DNA from: a virus
Length of the DNA stretch: 64,000 bases
IMG/VR virus record: IMGVR_UViG_3300042463_000890
Span: 1 to 64,000 of that record
Strand: one strand, 5' to 3'
The notes under the pieces were generated by a model. It was not told the DNA's origin. It saw only the letters and a list, made by a program, of their open reading frames with translations, and ran no database searches. Positions within the stretch are counted from its first letter, which is position 1. Each line of letters starts with the position of its first letter. A program made the translations under genes and the position numbers. This document shows positions 34,019-42,824 of this stretch, piece after piece.

Positions 34019-37000
34019 TTAGATATTTTCAAACGACGCTCCTGTTGGAGTAATGTAGAATGTGATATCAATGAATTCAAGTGACTTAGTTGGTTTGATG
34101 TAAATCTTACCTGTCATTTGGTTTCTATCTAAGTCAGCAGCATCTGAAGAAACTGTTACACGGAAATCGTATACCCCTCTGTCTCTTCTAATTGCGTCTA
34201 AGATAGGATTCACCGCATTTAAGAAGTCTTGTCTTACTTTCTCGTCATTCTGTTCGAATAGTAATCTTACAGAAACCGCTGAAATCAACTTACGAGCTTG
34301 TAGTAACAATCTTCTAACGTTTATTCTGTCAAGTGCAGACTCTCTAATCTGTAAAGTTTTGTTACCCCAAATAACCGTACCAACATCAGAGAAAGTAGCG
34401 ATTGGGTTAAGTCTACCTTTATATAGAGTATCTCTATCTTCTTGAGTTAACTTCTTACGTGCTTTAATTGCGTTTACTATACCACGAGTGTAACCCGCTG
34501 ATGCGAACCATGGGAAAGCGATATTATCTGTTAACGCTAAGTTTCTACAAACTTCAGCAGTTGCTGGAATGTAAATCTGAGTGTTATTTACAGTATCACG
34601 AGTTAGAACCCAAGGGTAGTAAGTACATGTATAGTTAGAATCGATTCCCGCAGTTTCTAAGTTGTCAACCGCTTCTTGAGGATAAATCAAGTCTAATTGG
34701 TCACCTGTTTGAGGTACAAACATATTGTAGTCAGGTGTAGTACAGATGTACAAGGAATCCGCTCTATCGTTTTCAACCATGTCAATCGCGGTACCTACCA
34801 ATCCTGGATGATTTAAATAATCAATACCTGGTGTTACAAATACGTTAATATTAACCGCTTCAGGATTAGCAAAAGTTCTTTGTCCTAATAAGTATGCGTA
34901 GTAGTCAGTGTTTGCCCAATCTTGAGTATTGTCACCAACTGTGATTTGTTTAAACGCTCCCCACCCTGATGCAGTTGGGTATCTAAACGAAGGACACGCT
35001 CCTTTTAAATAACCTGACCTACCTAGAACAAAACGGTCTTGGTTGGTTCTATATTCTCTGTAAATATCCCAACCGTCAAAACCTCCTGAACATAAGAATG
35101 AGAACTTACGTGCGAATAATCTATAGTATTGGTTAGTTTCATCTTCAGGGTCTTGAGTAAATTCAGATGCTCCAACAAAGAATGCTGGTGTTCCACTTGT
35201 ACTAAATGCTCCTGAAATTGTAATTCCACTTGCGTTTTTATCCATGTGGTAACCTCTAGTTTTGTATGCCCATTCATCACCTGAAACATCAGTACAAACA
35301 TCCAATGGTAATTGTTTACCTTTATAAGTGTAAAAATCAACGTCAAAACCAATAGTGTCAGAAATACCCAAATATGTTCTTCTCACATTATCTCCTGCAC
35401 TTCTTACGATATCGTCCGCTCCTGAAGATAAACCAAATGGTGGGTTATAAACAACCTCACCTGGGAAGTCATATTTAGTTTTGTATATTGGGAATGGAGG
35501 TCTAAGACCTGCGTATTCTCTAAATGCGTAACCTTGGAATCCACAAGGTAATGCGTCTACAGGAGCGTCAGGATTAAGTTCCAACATTATAAATTTAGAG
35601 TTTAATTCATATTCACCGTCTACTGAACCAACTTTTTTACCAACGAAATTGTTGTTACTTGGGTCAAGTGAACAGTTAGTGAATTTTTCTAATACTGTAG
35701 GTGCTGAATCAGAGTCAAAGAAATCTCTAACAAATAAATCAAATGTTCCGTTTCCAAATGAAATGTTAGCAATTGAAATCTTAACCTCGATATTAGCCGC
35801 GTCACCGTCAGCGATTGTTGTTACTTTGAACAGGTTGTAAACTTTATTACCTCTAAGTTCAGATACAACCCAAGGTGACATAGGTGATTGATATTTTTCA
35901 AGGTACCACGCGATTGATGTAGGGTCATTACCTTGTCTTGCGTCAGGTAAAGCGGTTAAACTACAATTTAATCCTCTAATGTATCCTTTTCTCCATGCGT
36001 AATTTAATAACGCTTGGAACCTTTCTTCGACAAATAAAGGAACTTCTCTTCTTGGTTTTGCGAAGTTAGATGCTCCAAACACTTTAGAAAGATATTTAGG
36101 GTCTGAGTTTTGGAATGATGTTTCAAAGAAGAAACTTTGACCATCATTATTAGTTACGTTTAGACCAAAAGTTGCATATGGGTTTTTAGTAACCGCACTA
36201 TAACCATTTGTACAATCCATTGATACGTCAGTTAATCCTGTAACTTCGTATACCGCTCCGTCATCAGAAGAATACGTTGCCAATCCTCTTGAACGGAATG
36301 TTGCGATTACTAAATCGTCATAGTCAGTGTAAGCAACACCATCAAACACATATAATGTACCAATCAATTTACCTGTGTAACAATTTACAGGAACAGGTGA
36401 AGGTGTTGGTGTTACATTAGGAAGTGGTGTTGGAGATATACATGGATTAACAGGTGATGGTGAAGGTGTTGGTGTGGTTAATGGTACTGTTGTTGTAGTT
36501 GTAACAGGTACAGGTTGTAAATCTGATACAACACTAAAGAATGAGAATCCACTATAAATTGCGTTTCCTAAGTTATCAAAAGTTGCATAATACCATGGGT
36601 CGTTTTGAGATGCACAATAATTAATCTCAGAAGCGTTAACGTTCTCAACACCGAATACGTTAGTTTCCGCGGTAAATGTTGTTGACAACGCACTATAAAC
36701 ATCTCCTGAAATTGGTCCGTAGTAGTAAATAGAAGTTGCCTCTGTAGATGGAGTTCTTAACACATCAAAAATTTGATTAATCATATTTTCATATAATGTA
36801 GAAGTACTACCATCAAAATTCTCATATGGTAAATATAATTTTTCTAAAAGGTAATCAGGAATGTCTGCAGTGTCTAAGACAATGGTCGATGAATTATTTG
36901 TACATCCTGTAAAGTCAATTGCATAATCTATAGTTAGATATTCATCACATTGTTCAACACAGTTTACAGTGGTGCTAGACAAACAATAAAAATCAACCGT

Positions 37001-37351
37001 ACTACAGTCAACGTTAGCCTTTGTACTTATAGACCAAGAAGGTCCAGCGTCGTAACCCGAAAGTCCTAAAACTCTAGTTACAAACAACTGATTAGATTGT
37101 TGTAAATATGATTTAGCAATGTATGCCGCCTCATACTTAGGAATTTGGGTGTTTATGAATTTCTCTGGAGACGTTCCTCCAAAATATGTAGAGAATTCAT
37201 CAAAGTTTCTAATAAAAATAGGTTCAAATGCAGGTCCTTTAATTGTTTCACCCACAATACCTAAAGTAGTAACCCCAACGCTTTGGGCTACGAAACTTAA
37301 ATCTACTTCTGATGTATATACCCCAGGGGATACGAATACTTTGTTTGCCAT
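34019..37351 (-). CDS. Tail sheath protein, gp18-like, with Thr/Pro-linked insertion
   Basis: A 1,110-residue sheath protein, about 450 longer than T4 gp18 (659). The N-terminus KVFVSPGVYTSEVDLSFVAQ is diagnostic, as is the end with NVRRLLLQARKLISAVSVRL, YKGRLNPIATFSDVGTVIWG and a last strand IKPTKSLEFIDITFYI. These conserved ends drive the contractile fold. The extra mass lies in the middle: residues about 105-430 carry Cys-containing beta sequence and a Thr/Pro/Ser linker at about 283-325, so additional domains are probably exposed on the outside of the sheath. A TATTTAT motif stands 39 nt upstream and a terminator follows. Confidence 0.93.
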   Translation of the reverse strand: MANKVFVSPGVYTSEVDLSFVAQSVGVTTLGIVGETIKGPAFEPIFIRNFDEFSTYFGGTSPEKFINTQIPKYEAAYIAKSYLQQSNQLFVTRVLGLSGYDAGPSWSISTKANVDCSTVDFYCLSSTTVNCVEQCDEYLTIDYAIDFTGCTNNSSTIVLDTADIPDYLLEKLYLPYENFDGSTSTLYENMINQIFDVLRTPSTEATSIYYYGPISGDVYSALSTTFTAETNVFGVENVNASEINYCASQNDPWYYATFDNLGNAIYSGFSFFSVVSDLQPVPVTTTTTVPLTTPTPSPSPVNPCISPTPLPNVTPTPSPVPVNCYTGKLIGTLYVFDGVAYTDYDDLVIATFRSRGLATYSSDDGAVYEVTGLTDVSMDCTNGYSAVTKNPYATFGLNVTNNDGQSFFFETSFQNSDPKYLSKVFGASNFAKPRREVPLFVEERFQALLNYAWRKGYIRGLNCSLTALPDARQGNDPTSIAWYLEKYQSPMSPWVVSELRGNKVYNLFKVTTIADGDAANIEVKISIANISFGNGTFDLFVRDFFDSDSAPTVLEKFTNCSLDPSNNNFVGKKVGSVDGEYELNSKFIMLELNPDAPVDALPCGFQGYAFREYAGLRPPFPIYKTKYDFPGEVVYNPPFGLSSGADDIVRSAGDNVRRTYLGISDTIGFDVDFYTYKGKQLPLDVCTDVSGDEWAYKTRGYHMDKNASGITISGAFSTSGTPAFFVGASEFTQDPEDETNQYYRLFARKFSFLCSGGFDGWDIYREYRTNQDRFVLGRSGYLKGACPSFRYPTASGWGAFKQITVGDNTQDWANTDYYAYLLGQRTFANPEAVNINVFVTPGIDYLNHPGLVGTAIDMVENDRADSLYICTTPDYNMFVPQTGDQLDLIYPQEAVDNLETAGIDSNYTCTYYPWVLTRDTVNNTQIYIPATAEVCRNLALTDNIAFPWFASAGYTRGIVNAIKARKKLTQEDRDTLYKGRLNPIATFSDVGTVIWGNKTLQIRESALDRINVRRLLLQARKLISAVSVRLLFEQNDEKVRQDFLNAVNPILDAIRRDRGVYDFRVTVSSDAADLDRNQMTGKIYIKPTKSLEFIDITFYITPTGASFENI

Positions 37352-37390
37352 TATTAATTTCTTTTTTTAGCTATTGATTTATTTTTATTG

Positions 37391-37397
37391 ATAAATA
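37391..37397 (-). promoter_or_regulatory. TATTTAT candidate late promoter before the tail sheath gene
   Basis: Minus-strand AATATTTATCAATAAAAA, 39 nt before the ATG at 37351. Confidence 0.5.
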
Positions 37398-37434
37398 TTA
37401 GATAAAAAACCAAAATACTTTACTTTGTAGTAAC

Positions 37435-37441
37435 TATTTAT
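37435..37441 (+). promoter_or_regulatory. TATTTAT element before the ribbon-helix-helix gene
   Basis: Plus-strand ACTATTTATAAATT, 35 nt before the ATG at 37477, in the divergent space facing the sheath promoter. The A-rich continuation is weaker than at other sites. Confidence 0.4.
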
Positions 37442-37447
37442 AAATTG

Positions 37448-37476
37448 GGTAGAATAAATTCTGCCTTTTTTCTACC
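37448..37476 (+). promoter_or_regulatory. Hairpin/inverted repeat directly before the ribbon-helix-helix gene
   Basis: GGTAGAA (37448-37454) and TTCTACC (37470-37476) form a 7-bp stem that ends at the base before the ATG. Inside lies a second inverted repeat, AGAAT-AA-ATTCT (37451-37462). It could be an RNA hairpin over the start codon or a DNA operator for the encoded repressor-like protein. Function is inferred from position only. Confidence 0.4.
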
Positions 37477-37638
37477 ATGTCTGACAATAAGAAAATAAAG
37501 AATTTAAAGATATCAGTTGAGGTTCACGATATACTTAAAAAATATTGTGATAAAAAGGGAGTAAAGATGTATAGGTTTTTAGAAAAACTTATAACTGATA
37601 AATGTAAAGAAAAACCTGATATATACGGGGAGAATTAA
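37477..37638 (+). CDS. Small ribbon-helix-helix (Arc/MetJ-type) DNA-binding protein
   Basis: A 53-residue plus-strand protein. After a basic leader, KNLKISVEVHDILKKYCDKK gives one strand and helix A, and KGVKMYRFLEKLITDKC gives helix B, the order and length of ribbon-helix-helix repressors such as Arc. These dimerise and insert the paired strands into the major groove. It is alone on the plus strand between the divergent sheath gene and the convergent 345-residue gene, whose stop it overlaps by four bases. An inverted repeat sits right at its start, suggesting autoregulation or control of the sheath transcript. No specific family member is recognised. Confidence 0.72.
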   Translation: MSDNKKIKNLKISVEVHDILKKYCDKKGVKMYRFLEKLITDKCKEKPDIYGEN

Positions 37639-38672
37639 ATTAGATTAATAAACAACTCTAATTTAGACTCTAAAACATCGTCATTTTTTTCTATTATAAT
37701 TTTTAACACATCGTTTGTGTTAATTTGAATTTCACTAACATCTGAACCATAATAATCGTTGTTAATATAAACATCAAAAGTATTAATATTTTCACTTAAC
37801 CCGACAAGGATATTCGCGGTATAATTAAATAATTGAGACAAGGTTGTATTACCAATAACAAAAATTAAATTTTCAGTAAAACTTGATGGGTCATCATCTT
37901 TTTTAACTTTTCTTTTTGTTGTTCTAGTATCAACTTCCACAACTTGTAGTAGTCTATTTATTGCAGGAGACACCTCAAATTCATCTTCATCAATTAAAAA
38001 CCCTAACATAGTAAATTCATAACTTTGGATATAATATTTTCTTTTCTCAGCATCTAAAACAGATTCATCAGAAATATTATTCATAACTATTGGGATATAA
38101 TGTCCTTTAATTACTTGATAGGCTTGTCTTGATGAAAATTTCTCTAAAACAATTTTATTAAACTTATTTAATTCCCTCATTCTGTTACAAAGTATTTTAA
38201 CTTGATAAGTAATATCGACAGGAACAGGTTGAGGTATTTTATATATGTCCATACCATGTCTATTACCATCCCATGTAGGAACTTGAGCATAAAAATATTG
38301 TCTTCTATTTGGTATGGTATATAATAAAGACGGGTTTGTACCATACTTAACTTCGGGAACTCTTACCGTTGTAATAAAAGGTAATTCAACATTTTTGTCT
38401 AAATTTTGTATATCCCAAGTTTCAGTAAACTGAGACCAATTTTGAGTTGTAACAATTATATCTATAGTCGGGACTGTTTTCCCTTCAACACTTAGTTTTA
38501 ACTCGTCTTTTACAAAATCTAAAAACCCCCTATCCAAATCAGCGTGTAAAATAGATTTTGGCAGATATGTACCATCTTTATTAATTTTTTCAACTAATTC
38601 TTCCCTTCTAGGTAAAAGAGTTTTAGATGAGGTTAAAGGTATATTCTTTTTTATTTTTTTTGGTAATGGCAT
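37635..38672 (-). CDS. Probable tail terminator / sheath stabiliser, gp15-like
   Basis: A 345-residue protein. The middle carries a pattern I associate with gp15-like tail-completion proteins: VPEVKYGTNP, IPNRRQYFYAQVPTWDG, PVPVDITYQVKILCNRMREL, then KFNKIVLEKFSSRQAYQVIK. T4 gp15 (272 residues) caps the tube and sheath before head joining. The C-terminal ~100 residues are a separate beta-rich extension (NTFDVYINNDYYGSDVSEIQ). It lies just upstream of the sheath gene in the transcription order, as gp15 does relative to gp18 in T4 (genes 16 and 17 intervene there). It overlaps the 496-residue gene by one base. The assignment is by pattern and position and remains tentative. Confidence 0.6.
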   Translation of the reverse strand: MPLPKKIKKNIPLTSSKTLLPRREELVEKINKDGTYLPKSILHADLDRGFLDFVKDELKLSVEGKTVPTIDIIVTTQNWSQFTETWDIQNLDKNVELPFITTVRVPEVKYGTNPSLLYTIPNRRQYFYAQVPTWDGNRHGMDIYKIPQPVPVDITYQVKILCNRMRELNKFNKIVLEKFSSRQAYQVIKGHYIPIVMNNISDESVLDAEKRKYYIQSYEFTMLGFLIDEDEFEVSPAINRLLQVVEVDTRTTKRKVKKDDDPSSFTENLIFVIGNTTLSQLFNYTANILVGLSENINTFDVYINNDYYGSDVSEIQINTNDVLKIIIEKNDDVLESKLELFINLI

Positions 38673-40162
38673 TATTTTAAAATTTGAGGCATTTCATTAA
38701 AAATCGCCATTGTCTTTGAAACGACTTTGTAATTACGATTATCAAAAATTAATATCTCATCATTTTTTGAGAAAGCTATTTTATCTACTTTTTTACCTGA
38801 ATAATCTCTCATACCATAAGTATTAATTGTAAACACCCCGTTTTTATCGGTATAGGAAGATAAAGGTTTTATTTGATAACTAACACCGTCAATTATAACA
38901 TCAACACCTCCCCATCTATCCATTTTAGAACCAAAAGGAAAATATACAACGTTATTGGTATTCATTTTATTTAAAAACTTGTCAACCGAATCCTTTTCTA
39001 ATTTAAATCCCCTTTCAATTGATTTCCATTGTCTATCAACTAAAAGTTTGACAAAGTTTTTATCTTTTTTAAATAGTTTTACCATCCAATCAACAATATC
39101 CCCTTCAAAAACATCATCAAAATATTTTAAATAAATTAAATTGTGTATTTCTTCTTTTGTATCAAAAAAATTCATTATCGACCAATCTTCTCTAGGGTCC
39201 CCAATTTTACTACCTATTGTGTGTATACCTCTCAAACCTGGTGAAAAAATGGGTGTCTCCGCTTTCCAATGTCTAGGAAAAGCTTTTTCTAACGCAGTTC
39301 TAATATTTGATGAAGTTATACCAATCTCTTCTGTTTTTTTAACTCCTTGATATTTCGGGTATGCTAATTCAAAATTTTCTTTAGTTATTGCAATAGTATT
39401 TTTTTCAGGGTTTATTATTAAATCCCCTTTGTTAAAAATGAAATCTCCTGACGCTCCTTCAATCTTTATTTTTCCATCAATTGGGTCGGGGTCATTAACT
39501 GGTAGAACACTATTAAAATAATATCTTTTAGTTGTGCCTTTTTCAAAAAGACCTAATGTGGTGTAGGTATATTTTGTCGGTTCTGATTCAGAGGTTTCTT
39601 CAGACTCTATCAATCTACTTGACACAATTTCAGAAATTACAAATAATTTGTTTTTTTGATTTATCATGTCAACTTCCTTGGCGGTATAAACAGGTTCTTC
39701 AGTGTCTTTATAAACAAACGAATCATATTTATATGGGTTATATGTAACAATTTTACTTGACGATTCTTCAGGTATGTTATCACAAGGATATTCACAATAA
39801 TCTACTAAAGTACCAATCACAAAGGCGTGAACATTCTTTGACATTTCTTGTCTAACACGTTGTTTCCCGCCCTGTCTAACTCTAAACTCAACATTTTTAA
39901 GTTTTACATAATCGGCATGTAAAATAACTTTTGACTTATATGTTACAGAAAATGTGTGTTTATGTAAATTATAATAAACCATAACTTTTTTACCTCGGTA
40001 ATCTTCTTCAGAATTGTTATGACCACATTTATGACAAATAAACGGGTCATTACCACCATCACTTAAGTCCCAAGACCAACCACAATTATCACAAATAACT
40101 TCTTGATTAGAAATTTTTTCTAATAATTTTGTTTTTTGTTTTTCTGTAATTAATATTTTCAT
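38672..40162 (-). CDS. Zinc-ribbon protein with C-terminal PD-(D/E)xK-like nuclease domain
   Basis: A 496-residue protein. After a short N-terminus (MKILITEKQKTKLLEKIS), C24, C27, C43 and C46 form a zinc ribbon (ICDNCGWSW ... FICHKCGH). The middle (60-300) is beta-rich and unknown. The C-terminal part holds RWGGVDVIIDGVSYQIKPLS, where D421, Q430 and K432 fit the D-x(n)-(E/Q)xK core of PD-(D/E)xK enzymes. The superoxide dismutase fusion at 42825-44363 shares the same GGVD...QIKP signature. Possible roles are DNA processing or attack on host DNA. It overlaps its neighbours by one and four bases, so it is part of a coupled minus-strand group with connector-like genes. Confidence 0.68.
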   Translation of the reverse strand: MKILITEKQKTKLLEKISNQEVICDNCGWSWDLSDGGNDPFICHKCGHNNSEEDYRGKKVMVYYNLHKHTFSVTYKSKVILHADYVKLKNVEFRVRQGGKQRVRQEMSKNVHAFVIGTLVDYCEYPCDNIPEESSSKIVTYNPYKYDSFVYKDTEEPVYTAKEVDMINQKNKLFVISEIVSSRLIESEETSESEPTKYTYTTLGLFEKGTTKRYYFNSVLPVNDPDPIDGKIKIEGASGDFIFNKGDLIINPEKNTIAITKENFELAYPKYQGVKKTEEIGITSSNIRTALEKAFPRHWKAETPIFSPGLRGIHTIGSKIGDPREDWSIMNFFDTKEEIHNLIYLKYFDDVFEGDIVDWMVKLFKKDKNFVKLLVDRQWKSIERGFKLEKDSVDKFLNKMNTNNVVYFPFGSKMDRWGGVDVIIDGVSYQIKPLSSYTDKNGVFTINTYGMRDYSGKKVDKIAFSKNDEILIFDNRNYKVVSKTMAIFNEMPQILK

Positions 40163-40455
40163 TTTTTCTTTCTAACTTTATTAAATCCCCTTCTAATTTT
40201 ATCATTATATTCTCCCCCTACAATCGTTAAAAAATTGTATCTTTCAAAATCAATGTCAGGGTACTTAGTTTTAAATATTCTACTAACTCTTTGTATCACC
40301 CAATTTTCATAAACTCCAAAGTTGTCAGGTTTATTTCCTGGCCCACCTTGTTTAATGTCGTCATTCAAACTATCAATAGCATAATTAACAAATTCACCTA
40401 TTTCATATATTCTTCTTAATACACCAATCTGATTTTCTGTAATTATTATATTCAT
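40159..40455 (-). CDS. Small hypothetical basic protein sharing an N-terminal motif with its neighbour
   Basis: A 98-residue protein opening MNIIITENQIGVLRRIYEIG, which matches the first nine residues of the downstream 496-residue protein (MKILITEKQ). The rest is helical (FVNYAIDSLNDDIKQ) with a loop of Gly/Pro, and the C-terminus is strongly basic (DKIRRGFNKVRKKK), as for a DNA- or capsid-interior-binding protein. It overlaps its neighbours by four bases and one base. No family is recognised. The shared start may be a sorting or packaging signal (see findings). Confidence 0.7.
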   Translation of the reverse strand: MNIIITENQIGVLRRIYEIGEFVNYAIDSLNDDIKQGGPGNKPDNFGVYENWVIQRVSRIFKTKYPDIDFERYNFLTIVGGEYNDKIRRGFNKVRKKK

Positions 40456-40970
40456 TATAACCCTCTAAATTCATTGTCAATAACCGCCGATGCGGTAATT
40501 GTTCTGTAAAATGGTTTATACCCTGCATAGGTATGTTTGTTGTCAGATATTACACGACCATCATTATTTACAGTATAATACCTAACTCTATTCTCAGTTT
40601 CATAATATCCAATATAATCTCCATAGTTTATATCAATACCTAATTCATCCAATTGTCTTTGATAGATTGATATTCTGATGTTACCAGGTTCGGTTTGATT
40701 TATTTTAGAATTTCCTAAGTTTTTATTTTCAGGGGCTGAAATTTGTACAAATGCTTTAAACTCAACAGGGGGTAAAAATTTTACACCATCTTTTACAGTT
40801 TCACCATAAACATCATCTGTTTTTGTTTTTAATCTATCTACCCTGTAAAGGACTAAAGTAAAGTTCATATCACCATATAACCACTCCTCACCTATTGAGA
40901 GGTCTAAGTTATAATCTTCGGCACCGAAAAACTTACCTATTCTTGTTATTGGAACTTTATTTGTTGACAT
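40455..40970 (-). CDS. Putative head-tail connector/neck protein (gp14-like candidate)
   Basis: A 171-residue beta-rich protein. The order of elements, with LVLYRVDRLKTKTDDVYGET, then PPVEFKAFVQISAPENKN, then IRISIYQRQLDELGIDINYG and DYIGYYETENRVRYYTVNND, recalls neck proteins of the gp14 type, which join the portal to the tail. T4 gp14 is 256 residues, so this is shorter. It lies on the minus strand upstream of the gp15-like gene, while a gp13-like gene lies on the plus strand 3.4 kb away. A TATTTAT motif ends only 4 nt before its ATG. Identity is a tentative reading. Confidence 0.6.
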   Translation of the reverse strand: MSTNKVPITRIGKFFGAEDYNLDLSIGEEWLYGDMNFTLVLYRVDRLKTKTDDVYGETVKDGVKFLPPVEFKAFVQISAPENKNLGNSKINQTEPGNIRISIYQRQLDELGIDINYGDYIGYYETENRVRYYTVNNDGRVISDNKHTYAGYKPFYRTITASAVIDNEFRGL

Positions 40971-40974
40971 ATTG

Positions 40975-40981
40975 ATAAATA
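40975..40981 (-). promoter_or_regulatory. TATTTAT element before the connector-like gene
   Basis: Minus-strand GATATTTATCAAT ends 4 nt before the ATG at 40970. If it is a -10 element the transcript would start inside or at the gene, so either a leaderless message or a downstream start must be assumed. Confidence 0.4.
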
Positions 40982-41021
40982 TCCATTCAATTGTTATTTT
41001 TATTAAAACGTAAAACGAATA

Positions 41022-42782
41022 GTGTCTGAAAATATATCAAATCTAATTGAACAGAGAGCACTTTCAATCTTGGATTCATATTCAGGGGCGAATAACTATA
41101 TACTAAAATTAAAAAATCAGAAAGATAATAATAAAAAATTTTATCCGACTAGGTCTCAATCAGACTATATTATATCTTTTCATGATAAGTCCCCAAAAGT
41201 AGGAAAAAAATGGGTTGACTTGGACCCTTATTTCGCAAAGAAAATCGCAGATGAAAAACTCTACATGGAAATTCCAAAACAAATTTGGGTAGAGAAATTA
41301 TTAGCCGAAAAAGAAAAATCATATCATATATGGGGTAAAATATTCGAGTCTCAAGAAAACCATGATTTTTGGGTCCCTAAAGCCGCGTTATTAAAAACCC
41401 ATAAAGTTGAAAAGATTGATATAGATTATTCTAAATATTCTCATAGACCTCCTCTTGAGCACCAAAAAGAAGCTATTGAAAAATTAGCAGGGTCAAAGAG
41501 ATTTATTTTAGCGGATGATATGGGATTGGGTAAAACTACATCAACGATAATCGCCGCTTTAGAAAGTAATGCGAAAAGAATATTAATAATTTGTCCTGCA
41601 TCACTTAAAATAAATTGGGAAAGAGAGATTAGAAATTATACCGATAGAAGTGTTTATATTGCCGAAGGGAAGAATTTTTCAACTGAACATGATTTTGTTA
41701 TTGTTAATTACGATATTCTAAAAAATTTTTATGATATTAAAGAAAAAGAACAATCACTAATATATCAATTTGACCCCGAATTAATCATTATTGATGAAGC
41801 TCATTATATTCAAAACGCTCAAGCCCAAAGAACCAAACTTGTTAATAATTTTTCTAAAAAAGTAGACAAACTTTGGTTACTGACAGGGACTCCAATGACA
41901 TCAAGACCTATGAATTATTACAATTTATTAAGTCTAATTGAAAGTCCTGTCGCCCAAAATTGGATGGCTTACGCAATTAGATATTGTCAAGGGTATCAAT
42001 TTAAAGCTGGTAATAGAAAAGTATGGAATGTGACAGGAGCTTCTAATTTAGAAGAGCTTAGAGACAGAACCTCCAAACAAGTATTAAGAAGATTAAAAGA
42101 AGATGTATTAGATTTACCTGATAAAATAATAACACCTGTATACTTGAGATTAAAATCTAAAATGTATGAAGGTTTAATGGGCGAATACTATGATTGGTAT
42201 GACAATAAAACCGACGAGTCAAATTCATTAACAGTCCAATTTTCAAAATTAATGAAAGTTAGACAAGTTATCGCAAATGAAAAAGTCGACTCTACTATAG
42301 AATTGGCTCAAAATATAATAGACCAAGACAAAAAGGTTATTATTTTTACAAACTTCACTGACACGTTAACAAAAATTAAAGACCATTTTGGTAAACAAGC
42401 CGTTTTTTTAGACGGTAGTTGTACTAAACCACAAAGACAATATGCGGTTGACCAATTTCAAGAAAATGAAAAAATAAAAGTTTTTGTTGGTAACTTAAAA
42501 GCCGCAGGAGTTGGTATTACATTAACCGCTGCGGAGGCGGTTATTATGAACGACCTGTCATTTGTACCATCAGACCACTCTCAAGCTGAAGACAGGTCAT
42601 ATAGATATGGTCAAAAATCTAATGTTTCTGTATATTACCCAATCTTTGAAAACACGATTGAAGGGATTATTTATGATATGTTAAAAAACAAGAAAAATAT
42701 ATTTGAAACTGTGATGGGGGACAATTTAAACAAGTCTGACATCATCGAAGAAATGATGAATAAAATTAATACGCTGAGATAA
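41022..42782 (+). CDS. Snf2/SWI2-family DNA translocase (helicase)
   Basis: A 586-residue two-lobe ATPase. Motifs in order are I LADDMGLGKTTS (K171), Ia ILIICPASLKINWERE, II IIDEAHYIQ (D258-H261), III WLLTGTPMTSRPMNYYNLL, IV VIIFTNFTDTLTKI, V NLKAAGVGITLTAAEAVIM and VI SQAEDRSYRYGQ. The DMGLGKT and the RxYRxGQ pair mark Snf2 rather than UvsW-type enzymes. Members remodel protein-DNA or branched-DNA structures; SMARCAL1/HepA-type members anneal strands. The start is a GTG, since an in-frame stop lies 18 nt upstream and no ATG falls between. It is the first gene of the plus-strand run; the 51-base gap before it is shared with the divergent connector-like gene. Confidence 0.92.
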   Translation: MSENISNLIEQRALSILDSYSGANNYILKLKNQKDNNKKFYPTRSQSDYIISFHDKSPKVGKKWVDLDPYFAKKIADEKLYMEIPKQIWVEKLLAEKEKSYHIWGKIFESQENHDFWVPKAALLKTHKVEKIDIDYSKYSHRPPLEHQKEAIEKLAGSKRFILADDMGLGKTTSTIIAALESNAKRILIICPASLKINWEREIRNYTDRSVYIAEGKNFSTEHDFVIVNYDILKNFYDIKEKEQSLIYQFDPELIIIDEAHYIQNAQAQRTKLVNNFSKKVDKLWLLTGTPMTSRPMNYYNLLSLIESPVAQNWMAYAIRYCQGYQFKAGNRKVWNVTGASNLEELRDRTSKQVLRRLKEDVLDLPDKIITPVYLRLKSKMYEGLMGEYYDWYDNKTDESNSLTVQFSKLMKVRQVIANEKVDSTIELAQNIIDQDKKVIIFTNFTDTLTKIKDHFGKQAVFLDGSCTKPQRQYAVDQFQENEKIKVFVGNLKAAGVGITLTAAEAVIMNDLSFVPSDHSQAEDRSYRYGQKSNVSVYYPIFENTIEGIIYDMLKNKKNIFETVMGDNLNKSDIIEEMMNKINTLR

Positions 42783-42797
42783 TTCAAAGTTTTAGAT

Positions 42798-42804
42798 TAT
42801 TTAT
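42798..42804 (+). promoter_or_regulatory. TATTTAT candidate late promoter before the SOD-fusion gene
   Basis: Plus-strand GATTATTTATAGTATATTAA, 20 nt before the ATG at 42825, in the gap after the Snf2 gene. It suggests the fusion protein is made late with virion genes. Confidence 0.5.
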
Positions 42805-42824
42805 AGTATATTAATTTTAGCCAC

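Noticed and set aside
41022-42782. UvsW-type T4 helicase
   Set aside because: DMGLGKT and RSYRYGQ motifs and the spacing are those of Snf2 proteins.
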